64,000 nucleotides of DNA, taken from positions 62,001-126,000 of the forward strand of contig NZ_LAJH01000012.1 of assembly GCF_001292625.1 (NCBI RefSeq), written 5' to 3'. Below, in pieces: positions 33,922 to 41,698 of the stretch; the stretch's first letter is position 1, and each line of letters starts with the position of its first letter. Below the pieces are notes generated by a model. The model saw only the letters and a program-made list of their open reading frames with translations, ran no database searches and was not told the origin of the DNA. A program made the position numbers and the translations under genes. This DNA comes from Shimia sp. SK013 (GTDB lineage Bacteria > Pseudomonadota > Alphaproteobacteria > Rhodobacterales > Rhodobacteraceae).

Positions 33922-35223
33922 TCAGTGGGTTGCAGGGGCTGGGTCTTTGCCAAACAGCCGAACTGGGTCGGCGCTGCCGCGCAGAACGGTTTTGCCAAAG
34001 TCGTGCCAACCGGTTGGGGACAGGTTGGCAGCCGCAAATACCGGCTCGGATGCAACGATGTGCATGTCTTGTTGTTTGGCCAGCCCTTCAATGCGAGAGG
34101 CTTCGTTCACGACGCTGCCAAACACACCAAATTCCAAATGGCGCGCGCCGCCAATGGCGCCTGCGATTACAGTACCTGCGTGCAGGCAGATAACGACATC
34201 CACGGGGTGGTCTCCGGCGGCGGTTCTTTGGAGAGACCATGCGGTGATGGCTGTGCTGAGCTCGGTGGCGGCCTGAAGCGCGTTTTGTGCGGCCACGCCA
34301 ACGGGATCGTTCAGGCCAAACACCAAGAGCGCGCCATCACCGATGAATTTGTCGACCACACCGCCGTGGTTCTGCATGCTGGAGAGGACAAATTCGCGAA
34401 ACCCAGAAAGCAGCTTCGTGGTGTCGCGTGGGCCGATTTTTTCTGATTGTAAGGTGAAGCCGCGGATGTCGACGAACATGACAACAACGTCGACAGACCG
34501 GCCCTGTTGCAGCTGATGCAGGCGCTCATCGGTGAGATCCCCCCGAAGTTCGGACGGCAAAAATCGCGAGGCATTTCGGGTCTGCTCGGATTTGTGGGCG
34601 ATGTCATGCACCATCCGGCGGGTGCGCCAAACGGCCACAATGCACACCGCGCCGATCATGGCCACAATCACCAGCCGGGCGATGTTGGGTTGGCGTTCGT
34701 AGTTTTCAATCAGGAAAGCCTTGTCCAGCGGAGACAGTAGCGTGTCGGGCGCGGCGAGGGTCAGAGCAAGAAGACCGATGAGCAGGCAAAGCGTCAGAAC
34801 GATTTGGAGGCGCAGGCGGACGCGGAACAGTTGTGACACAAATACCAGAATCGCAAAAAATGCAGCCGGGGAAGCCAGCGCAATCGATGGATTGGTGCCT
34901 CGGATGTCTGACGTAAAGTACATGTTGCCGAGAACCAGCAAAACGTCTGAGATGCCAAAGGCCCAAGACATCCAAGGTTTGTGCACGCCCGCGCGCACCA
35001 CGGCGATCGAGACCACGCCGATCAGGAAATATGTTGTCATAATGGTGACAGACAGGACCAGTCCGGATTGGCCCACCGCCGCTGGGATTTGCGTGCGTCG
35101 CACCACGAAGCCCATAAACACCAGCAAAACAGCGGCCACGGCGACGCGGGTCACGCCAATGAGTTGTTCTGCCTGCGCATCGGCGCGCCGAAGGGATCTG
35201 GTGGCAAAGGAGTCTAATGGCAT
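33922..35223 (-). CDS. Membrane adenylate/guanylate cyclase (class III)
   Basis: A 433-residue protein. About six hydrophobic helices (residues 25-195) form an integral membrane domain, followed by a class III cyclase domain at 225-400. Metal-binding Asp residues are in VMFVDIRGF and KFIGDGALLVFG; the Lys before FIGDG favours ATP as substrate; VNEASRIEG supplies the Asn/Arg transition-state pair. A complete catalytic set suggests an active adenylate cyclase making cAMP in response to a membrane signal. It is divergent from the repeat-protein genes with 267 bp between. Confidence 0.9.
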   Translation of the reverse strand: MPLDSFATRSLRRADAQAEQLIGVTRVAVAAVLLVFMGFVVRRTQIPAAVGQSGLVLSVTIMTTYFLIGVVSIAVVRAGVHKPWMSWAFGISDVLLVLGNMYFTSDIRGTNPSIALASPAAFFAILVFVSQLFRVRLRLQIVLTLCLLIGLLALTLAAPDTLLSPLDKAFLIENYERQPNIARLVIVAMIGAVCIVAVWRTRRMVHDIAHKSEQTRNASRFLPSELRGDLTDERLHQLQQGRSVDVVVMFVDIRGFTLQSEKIGPRDTTKLLSGFREFVLSSMQNHGGVVDKFIGDGALLVFGLNDPVGVAAQNALQAATELSTAITAWSLQRTAAGDHPVDVVICLHAGTVIAGAIGGARHLEFGVFGSVVNEASRIEGLAKQQDMHIVASEPVFAAANLSPTGWHDFGKTVLRGSADPVRLFGKDPAPATH

Positions 35224-35490
35224 GTCTGCCCCCTGCTTTTGCGATCAGAAGGTATCACGCTTAGTGCCGACGGCAATGCGCAGTTTCTGCGCAAGACAGC
35301 ATCGCGTCGCGCAATTTTGGTCCGGGGTCGGGTCGACGGGGACATCATCGAAATGGTGTACGTGGCGGGTTGGTTCGACAGGGTGTTTGAAACAGGAGGC
35401 CATGTCCTTCGGCTTCCTTTTGGCGTTGCAAGTTGCCACTGAAATGATAGACTTACGGTTTGTAACTCACCCCAAAAAGGGAGCGCCGGC

Positions 35491-36039
35491 ATGCCCTCGA
35501 CAAAAGCCATCAATCTGAGAATTGAGCACGATTATGAACAGTTGGTGCGGGATGTGTTCGCGCGCATTCGCACTGGTGGCCCCGGGTTTCGCAAGGCGCT
35601 GCGGTCTTTGATCGACGATGAAAATGCGGCTGCTTATGTGCCTGCGCATGAGGTGCATTCGCGTTTTGGTGAGTTGGAACGTTTGGTGCATAAGGCAACA
35701 GTTGATGGTGGCAACGGTGTCATGCCGGAGCACATCGAGGAGAAGCTGCACGCGCTTGAGGCGCAAATGCAGGCCGCGCTTGAGGATACCAATGACCGGT
35801 TTGTGGCGGCCCCCGAAGTCCTGTCGCGGTTTGCGCGGATCGAGAAGCGGCTTGGCATGGCGGGAGAGGGCGGTGAGGCCTATATCCCGGCCAAGGAGCT
35901 TGATGACCGGTTTGCGACAATCGAAGCCTCGATAGGCGCGCGCGAAGGCGATTCTCTGGAGCAGTTCCTGCCGGCGACAGAGATCCGGGCAATGTTTGCT
36001 GAAATGGAGCAGCGGCTGAGCGCTTTGGAAGGGGCGTAA
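35491..36039 (+). CDS. Protein with five tandem PAxE-RF-IE repeats, unknown function
   Basis: A 182-residue protein that I do not recognise. Residues 1-45 form an N-terminal module (TKAINLRIEHDYEQLVRDVF, ARIRTGGPGFRKALRSLI). From residue 48 come five units of 25-29 residues: AYVPAHEVHSRFGELERL, VMPEHIEEKLHALEAQM, RFVAAPEVLSRFARIEKRL, AYIPAKELDDRFATIEASI and QFLPATEIRAMFAEMEQRL, i.e. a hydrophobic-P-x-x-E-hydrophobic-x-x-R-F-x-x-hydrophobic-E-x-R core. Each unit should form a helix, giving a helical or coiled-coil rod. The N-terminal module is shared with the next gene and may be a ribbon-helix-helix-like fold (strand-helix-helix); this is inference. A terminator follows at 36066. Confidence 0.7.
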   Translation: MPSTKAINLRIEHDYEQLVRDVFARIRTGGPGFRKALRSLIDDENAAAYVPAHEVHSRFGELERLVHKATVDGGNGVMPEHIEEKLHALEAQMQAALEDTNDRFVAAPEVLSRFARIEKRLGMAGEGGEAYIPAKELDDRFATIEASIGAREGDSLEQFLPATEIRAMFAEMEQRLSALEGA

Positions 36040-36065
36040 AGCCGCGCGACAGAGTCGCATTTGCG

Positions 36066-36090
36066 AAGGCGCCCTTGTGGCGCCTTTTTT
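36066..36090 (+). terminator. Rho-independent terminator after the repeat-protein gene
   Basis: AAGGCGCC (36066-36073) pairs with GGCGCCTT (36079-36086) around CTTGT, followed by T residues. Confidence 0.85.
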
Positions 36091-36199
36091 GATGCCTGGG
36101 AAAGTTTCCATCTGTCGTGCTTGTGAAGTGCAATCAGTATGCATACTTTTGTGTTTGATTTGACGCAGAGGACCGCCATTCTAGATGGAGTGAAGCAGC

Positions 36200-36460
36200 A
36201 TGAGCGCCACGCAGGGAAAGACCAAGGCCGTAAATCTGCGGATTGAAGAGCAGTTTGAGGGGCTTTTGCGCCAATCCGTTGGCGGGATCCGAAAGGGCGG
36301 TCCGGAATTCAGGAAATCGTTGCTAGACCTGCTGGATTCGTTGAAAGCGGAGAACCCGACGCCAAGTGAAGAGCTGCAAAGTCGGTTGCTGGATCTGGAG
36401 CGGCGGATTCTTGCCGTGGAGCAAAAGTGTCTGGTGCGCAGTGACGGTCTTGATTTGTAA
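36200..36460 (+). CDS. Short relative of the repeat protein (N-terminal module plus one unit)
   Basis: An 86-residue protein whose residues 8-46 (TKAVNLRIEEQFEGLLRQSV, GGIRKGGPEFRKSLLDLL) match the N-terminal module of the upstream protein, with identical spacing around NLRIE and the GGP-x-FRK turn. It then has a single repeat-like unit (PTPSEELQSRLLDLERRI). The pair therefore looks like one family differing in repeat number. The strand-then-two-helices layout of the shared module would fit a dimeric DNA-binding fold, unproven. It is separated from the first gene by a terminator, so it has its own promoter. Confidence 0.65.
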   Translation: MSATQGKTKAVNLRIEEQFEGLLRQSVGGIRKGGPEFRKSLLDLLDSLKAENPTPSEELQSRLLDLERRILAVEQKCLVRSDGLDL

Positions 36461-36478
36461 GGATCTTTTCAAACTCAC

Positions 36479-36492
36479 TTGATCTGGATCAA
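36479..36492 (+). promoter_or_regulatory. FNR/FnrL box upstream of the arginine deiminase operon
   Basis: TTGATCTGGATCAA is a perfect TTGAT-N4-ATCAA consensus for FNR-type oxygen-responsive activators. A -10-like TATTAT lies at 36535-36540, placing the box near -61 relative to the expected start, a recognised class I activator position. The transcript would have a leader of about 345 nt before arcD. Confidence 0.8.
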
Positions 36493-36803
36493 ATTTCTAT
36501 TGAAATGAGCATCTTAGGGCGCTTAAGCTTGCTCTATTATTTTTCGTTTTTTTGGTGTTGACGCATTGGATGAGTGGGCGATGTGCCTATATGGGTGTTA
36601 ACAGACACTTAACTTTCGCACACTCTTGGCAGATTGGTCACAGAAATACGCGCTAGCTTTGCCTGTTGAGGCTTCGACATTCTGACGAAGCGGATAAACA
36701 TAGTTAAATCAAAGAAGTAGGCCGGATCCTAGTGTTCGGCGTCTTGTCGATGGTAGGGCTTGCGTGGTGTGCAATCAAAATGCTAGCAAATTGAAGTGAT
36801 ATC

Positions 36804-36820
36804 GCAATCAATATGATTGC
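36804..36820. promoter_or_regulatory. Inverted repeat GCAATC-N5-GATTGC in the arcD leader
   Basis: A perfect 6+5+6 inverted repeat 73 bp before the arcD start. A further half-site, GCAATCAA, occurs at 36771, exactly 33 bp upstream (about three helical turns). It looks like a binding site for a second regulator of the arginine deiminase operon; the AraC gene at 44912 is one candidate. The rest of the 433-bp region between the repeat-protein gene and arcD is AT-rich and shows no gene. Confidence 0.5.
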
Positions 36821-36893
36821 ATTTGTGTTGCGAGCACATTAACTTCGTTATCGAAACACAATCGAACTCAAAAGTTTTCCCAAGGAGGGGACA

Positions 36894-38300
36894 ATGACCA
36901 AGTTCAAATTCCCCACAGCATTCACAATTCTATTTGTGCTTATCGCTGTGGTCGCCGCACTGACATGGATCGTGCCGGCGGGTGAGTACGCTCGTGAAAT
37001 GAGCGAAGAAATGGGACGCATGGCACCAGTGCCTGGATCCTATTCTGGTGTCGAAGCCAATCCGCAAGGCATCGTTGATGTTATTCTCGCACCGTTCCAA
37101 GGCTTCTACGCTGCGATCGATGTATCGCTTTTCGTGTTGATCATCGGGGGCTTCCTGATGGTGGTTACGAAAACCGGTGCAATTGATGCGGGTATCGGCG
37201 GGCTGCTGGCCAAACTGAAGGGCCGGGAGCAGTGGATGATCCCGATCATGATGATCGCGTTCGCTGCTGGTGGTACCTCTTATGGTATGGCCGAAGAATC
37301 GTTGGCCTTTTATGCGCTGTTGATCCCTGTGTTCATTCGCGCCGGCTATGACTCGTTGACCGCTGTGGCTGTGATCATGCTGGGTGCTGGTATCGGGACT
37401 TTGGGCTCTACCTTCAACCCGTTCGCAACCGTAATCGCATCTGACGGTGCCGGCATTCCGTTCACCGACGGCCTGATGCTGCGCGCTGCGATTCTCGGCA
37501 CAAGCTTGCTGGCCGGTATCATCTTTGTCATGCGCTACGCTGCCAAAGTGAAAGCCGATCCGTCCGCTTCGCTGATTGCGAGCCGTACCGAAGAGAACCG
37601 TGCGCACTTCCTGTCGGACTCCGAAGATGGCGCGATGCCCGAGCTGACCGGTGTTCGCAAACTCATCCTCGTCCTGTTCGGTCTGAGTTTTGCGATTATG
37701 ATCTACGGCGTTGTGTCCCTGGGTTGGTGGATGGACGAAATGTCCGGCCTGTTCCTGGTGATGTCGATCGTTGTTTGGTTTGTTGGCAAATTCGCTGAAG
37801 AAACCCGCATGGACGAAGGCACCTTTGTGGAAACCTTTGTTGACGGTGCCCGTGACCTTTTGGGTGTTGCTCTGATCATCGGTGTTGCGCGTGGTGTGGT
37901 TGTCATCATGGATGCCGGTAAAATCACCGACACCATCCTGTTCTCTGCAGAAGGTATGATTTCCGGTCTTTCCGAATTCATGTTCATCAACGTGATGTTC
38001 GGTATCCAGTTCCTGATGTCGTTCCTCGTGCCGTCTTCCTCTGGTCTTGCTGCTCTGAGCATGCCTGTGATGGCGCCGCTGGCAGACTTCGCTGGTGTGG
38101 GTCGTGAACTGGTGGTCACCGCATACCAATCTGCAAACGGCCTGGTGAACTTGTTCAACCCGACCTTCGCAGTTGTGATGGGTGGTCTGGCAATCGGCCG
38201 CGTGCCTTACGATCGCTGGCTCCGGTTTGTCGGTCCGCTGGTTCTGATCCTGGCTGTGATCATCGCCGTATTCCTGAGTGCCGGTGCAATGCTCGGCTAA
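36894..38300 (+). CDS. arcD: YfcC/ArcD-type arginine:ornithine exchanger
   Basis: A 468-residue membrane protein with 11-12 hydrophobic helices. The start FPTAFTILFVLIAVVAALTW with IVPAGEYAR is the YfcC/COG1288 signature, and GGTSYGMAEESLAFYALLIP and LVPSSSGLAALSMPVMAPL are the two re-entrant-like conserved segments. YfcC proteins are transporters of the IT superfamily; the position first in an arcA-arcB-arcC operon gives the assignment to arginine uptake with ornithine export. It has a very strong AAGGAGGGG ribosome site and a codon use of a highly expressed gene. A stable hairpin follows its stop (38318). Confidence 0.88.
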   Translation: MTKFKFPTAFTILFVLIAVVAALTWIVPAGEYAREMSEEMGRMAPVPGSYSGVEANPQGIVDVILAPFQGFYAAIDVSLFVLIIGGFLMVVTKTGAIDAGIGGLLAKLKGREQWMIPIMMIAFAAGGTSYGMAEESLAFYALLIPVFIRAGYDSLTAVAVIMLGAGIGTLGSTFNPFATVIASDGAGIPFTDGLMLRAAILGTSLLAGIIFVMRYAAKVKADPSASLIASRTEENRAHFLSDSEDGAMPELTGVRKLILVLFGLSFAIMIYGVVSLGWWMDEMSGLFLVMSIVVWFVGKFAEETRMDEGTFVETFVDGARDLLGVALIIGVARGVVVIMDAGKITDTILFSAEGMISGLSEFMFINVMFGIQFLMSFLVPSSSGLAALSMPVMAPLADFAGVGRELVVTAYQSANGLVNLFNPTFAVVMGGLAIGRVPYDRWLRFVGPLVLILAVIIAVFLSAGAMLG

Positions 38301-38317
38301 GGCAAACGCAAACTTCT

Positions 38318-38341
38318 GGGGTGGGACTCCGGTCCCACTCC
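38318..38341 (+). other. Intercistronic hairpin between arcD and arcA
   Basis: GGGGTGGGA pairs with TCCCACTCC (one G-T wobble) around CTCCGG. A C-run, not a T-run, follows, so it is more likely an mRNA-processing or stability element that sets the arcD:arcA ratio than a terminator. Confidence 0.55.
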
Positions 38342-38432
38342 TCCCCCCCCAAGACTTCTCTAAATCTCCCCAGTCACCGAAGATTTTCTCGAGGTGACAT
38401 CACAAAAAAACATTTTTCGAAAGGATGAAGTA

Positions 38433-39644
38433 ATGACATTTGGTGTACATTCCGAAGTTGGTAAACTTCGCAAAGTCATGGTGTCACGTCCCTCTCTGGC
38501 GCATGATCGTCTGACCCCCGGCAACTGTCATGAACTGCTGTTTGATGACGTGCTGTGGGTCGAGCAGGCCCGTCGCGATCACGCTGATTTCGTTTCCAAA
38601 ATGCGCGAGCGTGGCACTGAAGTGTACGACGTACAGGATTTGCTGGCTGAAGCATTCGATGCCACCGCAGACGCCAAAGCATTCGTTTTGGACCGCATCG
38701 TAACCGCGAACATGGTTGGCCCCGGTCTTGCTATGGCAATGCGCCCCTGGCTGGAAGAAATGTCCGGCAAACAGCTCGCGCGTCAGCTTCTTGGTGGCAT
38801 CGTTGTTGACGACCTGCCCGAAGGAAACATGACACGCCTCGTTAAGGACTCCCTGCCGCGCAGCGAGTTTCTGTTGCCAGCCGTGCCAAACGCCCAGTTC
38901 CAGCGCGATCCATCCTGCTGGATCTATGGTGGGGTCACTGTCAACCCAATGTACTGGCCAGCCCGTCAGCCGGAAACACTGTTCCAGCGTGCGGTTTATA
39001 ACTTCCACCCGATGTTCACAGCAGCAGACTTTGAGTTCTGGTGGGGCAACGATGACCAGAACTACCAGCGCTCCAGCGTTGAAGGTGGTGATGTCATGCC
39101 AATCGGCAACGGCACTGTGTTTATCGGCATGGGCGAGCGTACAACACGTCAAGCCGTGGCTCAGGTTGCACGCGCCCTTCTGGACAAAGACGGCGCAACC
39201 CGCGTTGTGGCCTGTGTGATGCCAAAATCCCGTGCTGCGATGCACTTGGACACTGTCTTCTCTTGTCTGGATGTCGACAAAGTCACGGCCTTCCACGAAG
39301 TGACCAGCGAAATCAAATGCTACTCGATCTACAAAAGTGGCGAAACCGTTGAGGAAAAGGGTACAATCTTTGACGTCTACAAAGACGCAATGGGCGTGAC
39401 CGATCTGACCATTGTCGGCACCGGTGGCAACGAATTCCAAGCCGAGCGTGAACAGTGGGACGACGGCAACAACGTTGTCGCACTCTCGCCCGGTGTGGTT
39501 GTTGGCTACTCGCGCAACACCTTTACCAACAAGCTGATGCGCGACGCCGGCGTCGAAGTTGTCGAAATCAATGGCCAAGAGCTTGGCCGCGGTCGCGGGG
39601 GCGGACACTGCATGACCTGCCCGCTGGAACGTGACGCCGTTTAA
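38433..39644 (+). CDS. arcA: Arginine deiminase
   Basis: A 403-residue cytoplasmic enzyme hydrolysing arginine to citrulline and ammonia. Visible motifs: [19 protein letters not shown] at the start, [27 protein letters not shown] with the catalytic His, and near the C-terminus the nucleophilic Cys in [13 protein letters not shown]. All belong to the amidinotransferase fold. The start at 38433 was chosen by homology and the AAGGA site; an earlier in-frame ATG adds 13 residues. The gene lies second in the arc operon. Confidence 0.97.
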   Translation: MTFGVHSEVGKLRKVMVSRPSLAHDRLTPGNCHELLFDDVLWVEQARRDHADFVSKMRERGTEVYDVQDLLAEAFDATADAKAFVLDRIVTANMVGPGLAMAMRPWLEEMSGKQLARQLLGGIVVDDLPEGNMTRLVKDSLPRSEFLLPAVPNAQFQRDPSCWIYGGVTVNPMYWPARQPETLFQRAVYNFHPMFTAADFEFWWGNDDQNYQRSSVEGGDVMPIGNGTVFIGMGERTTRQAVAQVARALLDKDGATRVVACVMPKSRAAMHLDTVFSCLDVDKVTAFHEVTSEIKCYSIYKSGETVEEKGTIFDVYKDAMGVTDLTIVGTGGNEFQAEREQWDDGNNVVALSPGVVVGYSRNTFTNKLMRDAGVEVVEINGQELGRGRGGGHCMTCPLERDAV

Positions 39645-39680
39645 TTCAATTCGAAAAAATCTGAAAAAGGAACTAATATC

Positions 39681-40679
39681 ATGGGTCTTAACCTCAAAGG
39701 TCGCAGCTACCTCAAAATCGCAGACTTCTCTCAGCGTGAGCTGGTTTTCCTCTTGGATCTTGCACGCGACTTGAAGCGCGCAAAATATGCGCGTGCCGAG
39801 CAGCAAGCACTTGTCGGCAAAAACATCTGCCTGATTTTTGAAAAAACCTCGACACGTACACGGTGTGCATTCGAAGTAGCCGCCCACGACCAAGGTGCTC
39901 ACGTAACATACCTTGATCCTGCCGGCAGCCAAATCGGTCACAAAGAGTCGATGAAAGACACTGCCCGCGTGTTGGGCCGGATGTTTGACGCCATCGAATA
40001 CCGTGGATCTGCACAGGACTTGGTTCAGGAACTGTCCGATTACGCAGGCGTTCCGGTTTACAATGGTTTGACCGACGACTGGCACCCAACTCAGATGCTG
40101 GCCGACATGCAAACAATGCTTGAGCATGCTCAGAAACCACGTGGCCAGATTTCCTATGCTTATGTGGGCGACGCGCGCAACAACATGGGCAACTCGCTTC
40201 TGATGCTTGGTGCTATCATGGGCTGTGATGTTCGCATCATCGCGCCAAAAGAGCTGCAGAACGAAAGCCACATCGTTGAGATGGCCCAGGCACGCGCTGC
40301 GCAAACCGGTGCACGCATCACCATCACAGACGACATCAATGCCGTTGATGGCGTGGACTTCATCCACACCGACGTTTGGGTATCGATGGGCGAGCCTGCC
40401 GAAGTTTGGGAAAGCCGCATCAAGCAGCTGTCGCCTTATCAGGTGAACTCCGCTCTGATCGCAAAAGCAAACAACCCGAACGTCAAGTTCATGCACTGTC
40501 TGCCAGCCTTCCATAACACCGAAACCAAAGTCGGTGCTGACATTTTCGAAAAGTTCGGCGTGTCCGAGCTGGAAGTGACAGAGGAAGTGTTCGAAAGCGA
40601 CTACAACATCGCATTTGAGCAAGCTGAAAACCGTATGCACACCATCAAAGCGATCCTCGTCGCTACTTTGGGAGCATAA
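39681..40679 (+). CDS. arcB: Ornithine carbamoyltransferase, catabolic
   Basis: A 332-residue enzyme converting citrulline and phosphate to ornithine and carbamoyl phosphate in this operon's direction. Carbamoyl-phosphate binding [16 protein letters not shown] (about 54-69) with [17 protein letters not shown], and the ornithine loop [16 protein letters not shown] are present. Length about 330 and the MHCLPAFH form match arcB of deiminase pathways. An AAAGGA site precedes it. Four bases separate its stop from the arcC start. Confidence 0.96.
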   Translation: MGLNLKGRSYLKIADFSQRELVFLLDLARDLKRAKYARAEQQALVGKNICLIFEKTSTRTRCAFEVAAHDQGAHVTYLDPAGSQIGHKESMKDTARVLGRMFDAIEYRGSAQDLVQELSDYAGVPVYNGLTDDWHPTQMLADMQTMLEHAQKPRGQISYAYVGDARNNMGNSLLMLGAIMGCDVRIIAPKELQNESHIVEMAQARAAQTGARITITDDINAVDGVDFIHTDVWVSMGEPAEVWESRIKQLSPYQVNSALIAKANNPNVKFMHCLPAFHNTETKVGADIFEKFGVSELEVTEEVFESDYNIAFEQAENRMHTIKAILVATLGA

Positions 40680-40683
40680 GAAC

Positions 40684-41619
40684 ATGCGTGTTGTCGTCGC
40701 CCTTGGTGGCAACGCGCTTCTTCGCCGTGGGCAAGCCCTCACGGCGGAGAACCAGCGCGAAAATGTGCAGATTGCGGCAGAGAGCCTCGCCCCCCTCGCA
40801 CAGGAACATGAACTGGTCATAACCCACGGCAATGGCCCGCAAGTTGGTCTGCTGGCCCTTCAGGAAGCTGCTTATACCGAAGTGGACGAATATCCACTGG
40901 ACGTGTTGGTTGGCGAAACGATGGGCATGATCGGCTATATGATCGAACAGGAGATGGGCAACCTTCTGCCGTTCGAAAAGCCGCTCGCAACTGTTCTGAC
41001 CATGGTCGAAGTTGATCCGGCAGATCCTGCATTTGAAGATCCAACCAAATTCATCGGACCGGTCTATTCGGAAGAAGAAGCCAAGAAGAACGCCGATGAA
41101 AAAGGCTGGGCGATCAAGCCAGATGGCGACAAATGGCGCCGTGTGGTTCCATCGCCAGCACCCAAGCGGATTTTCCAGGTGCGTCCTATCAAATGGATGC
41201 TGGATCAAGGCGCGGTTGTGATTGCGGCAGGCGGTGGTGGTATCCCCACCATGTATGACCGCGAAGGTCACCTGACTGGCGTGGAATGCGTGATCGACAA
41301 AGACAACTGCTCTGCGATGTTGTCGACCGAGATTGATGCCGACGTATTTGTGGTCGCCACCGATGTCGAAGCTGTGTTCCTCGATTGGGGTACGCCGGAT
41401 CAGAAAGCGGTTCGCGAAGCGACGCCTGACATGATGGACGAGTTCGGGTTCCCCGGCGGCTCCATGGGTCCGAAAGTCAAAGCGGCTCAGGATTTTGCCC
41501 GGGCTTCCGGTAAGCGTGCGATTATTTGCGCATTGAAAGACGTACAGGCGGCTTTGCGCGGAGAAACAGGCACAACTGTGTCGGAATCCGTAACAGAGTT
41601 GAAACTTGTTGCTAGCTGA
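40684..41619 (+). CDS. arcC: Carbamate kinase
   Basis: A 311-residue kinase transferring phosphate from carbamoyl phosphate to ADP, the ATP-yielding step. It opens [16 protein letters not shown], with [26 protein letters not shown] and VDKD-like nucleotide-site motifs of the amino-acid kinase fold. It follows arcB with only four bases between, so the two are translationally linked. A perfect hairpin at 41637-41662 follows. Confidence 0.96.
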   Translation: MRVVVALGGNALLRRGQALTAENQRENVQIAAESLAPLAQEHELVITHGNGPQVGLLALQEAAYTEVDEYPLDVLVGETMGMIGYMIEQEMGNLLPFEKPLATVLTMVEVDPADPAFEDPTKFIGPVYSEEEAKKNADEKGWAIKPDGDKWRRVVPSPAPKRIFQVRPIKWMLDQGAVVIAAGGGGIPTMYDREGHLTGVECVIDKDNCSAMLSTEIDADVFVVATDVEAVFLDWGTPDQKAVREATPDMMDEFGFPGGSMGPKVKAAQDFARASGKRAIICALKDVQAALRGETGTTVSESVTELKLVAS

Positions 41620-41636
41620 TTACGTCAAAAACTGAA

Positions 41637-41662
41637 CGGTTCCCCGGAGCGCCGGGGGACCG
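41637..41662 (+). other. Intercistronic hairpin between arcC and the P-type ATPase gene
   Basis: An 11-bp stem (CGGTTCCCCGG with CCGGGGGACCG, one G-T pair) around AGCG. No U-run follows, and the ATPase ribosome site lies 27 bp on, so it probably attenuates or processes the message rather than ending it. Confidence 0.6.
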
Positions 41663-41698
41663 AACCAAACTCCCCAATGTCCGTCCTGGAGAATTTCG

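Noticed and set aside
38484-40832. 782-codon open frame on the minus strand
   Set aside because: It is antisense to arcA and arcB; the length comes from the strong codon bias of those highly expressed genes, and the product has no recognisable motif.
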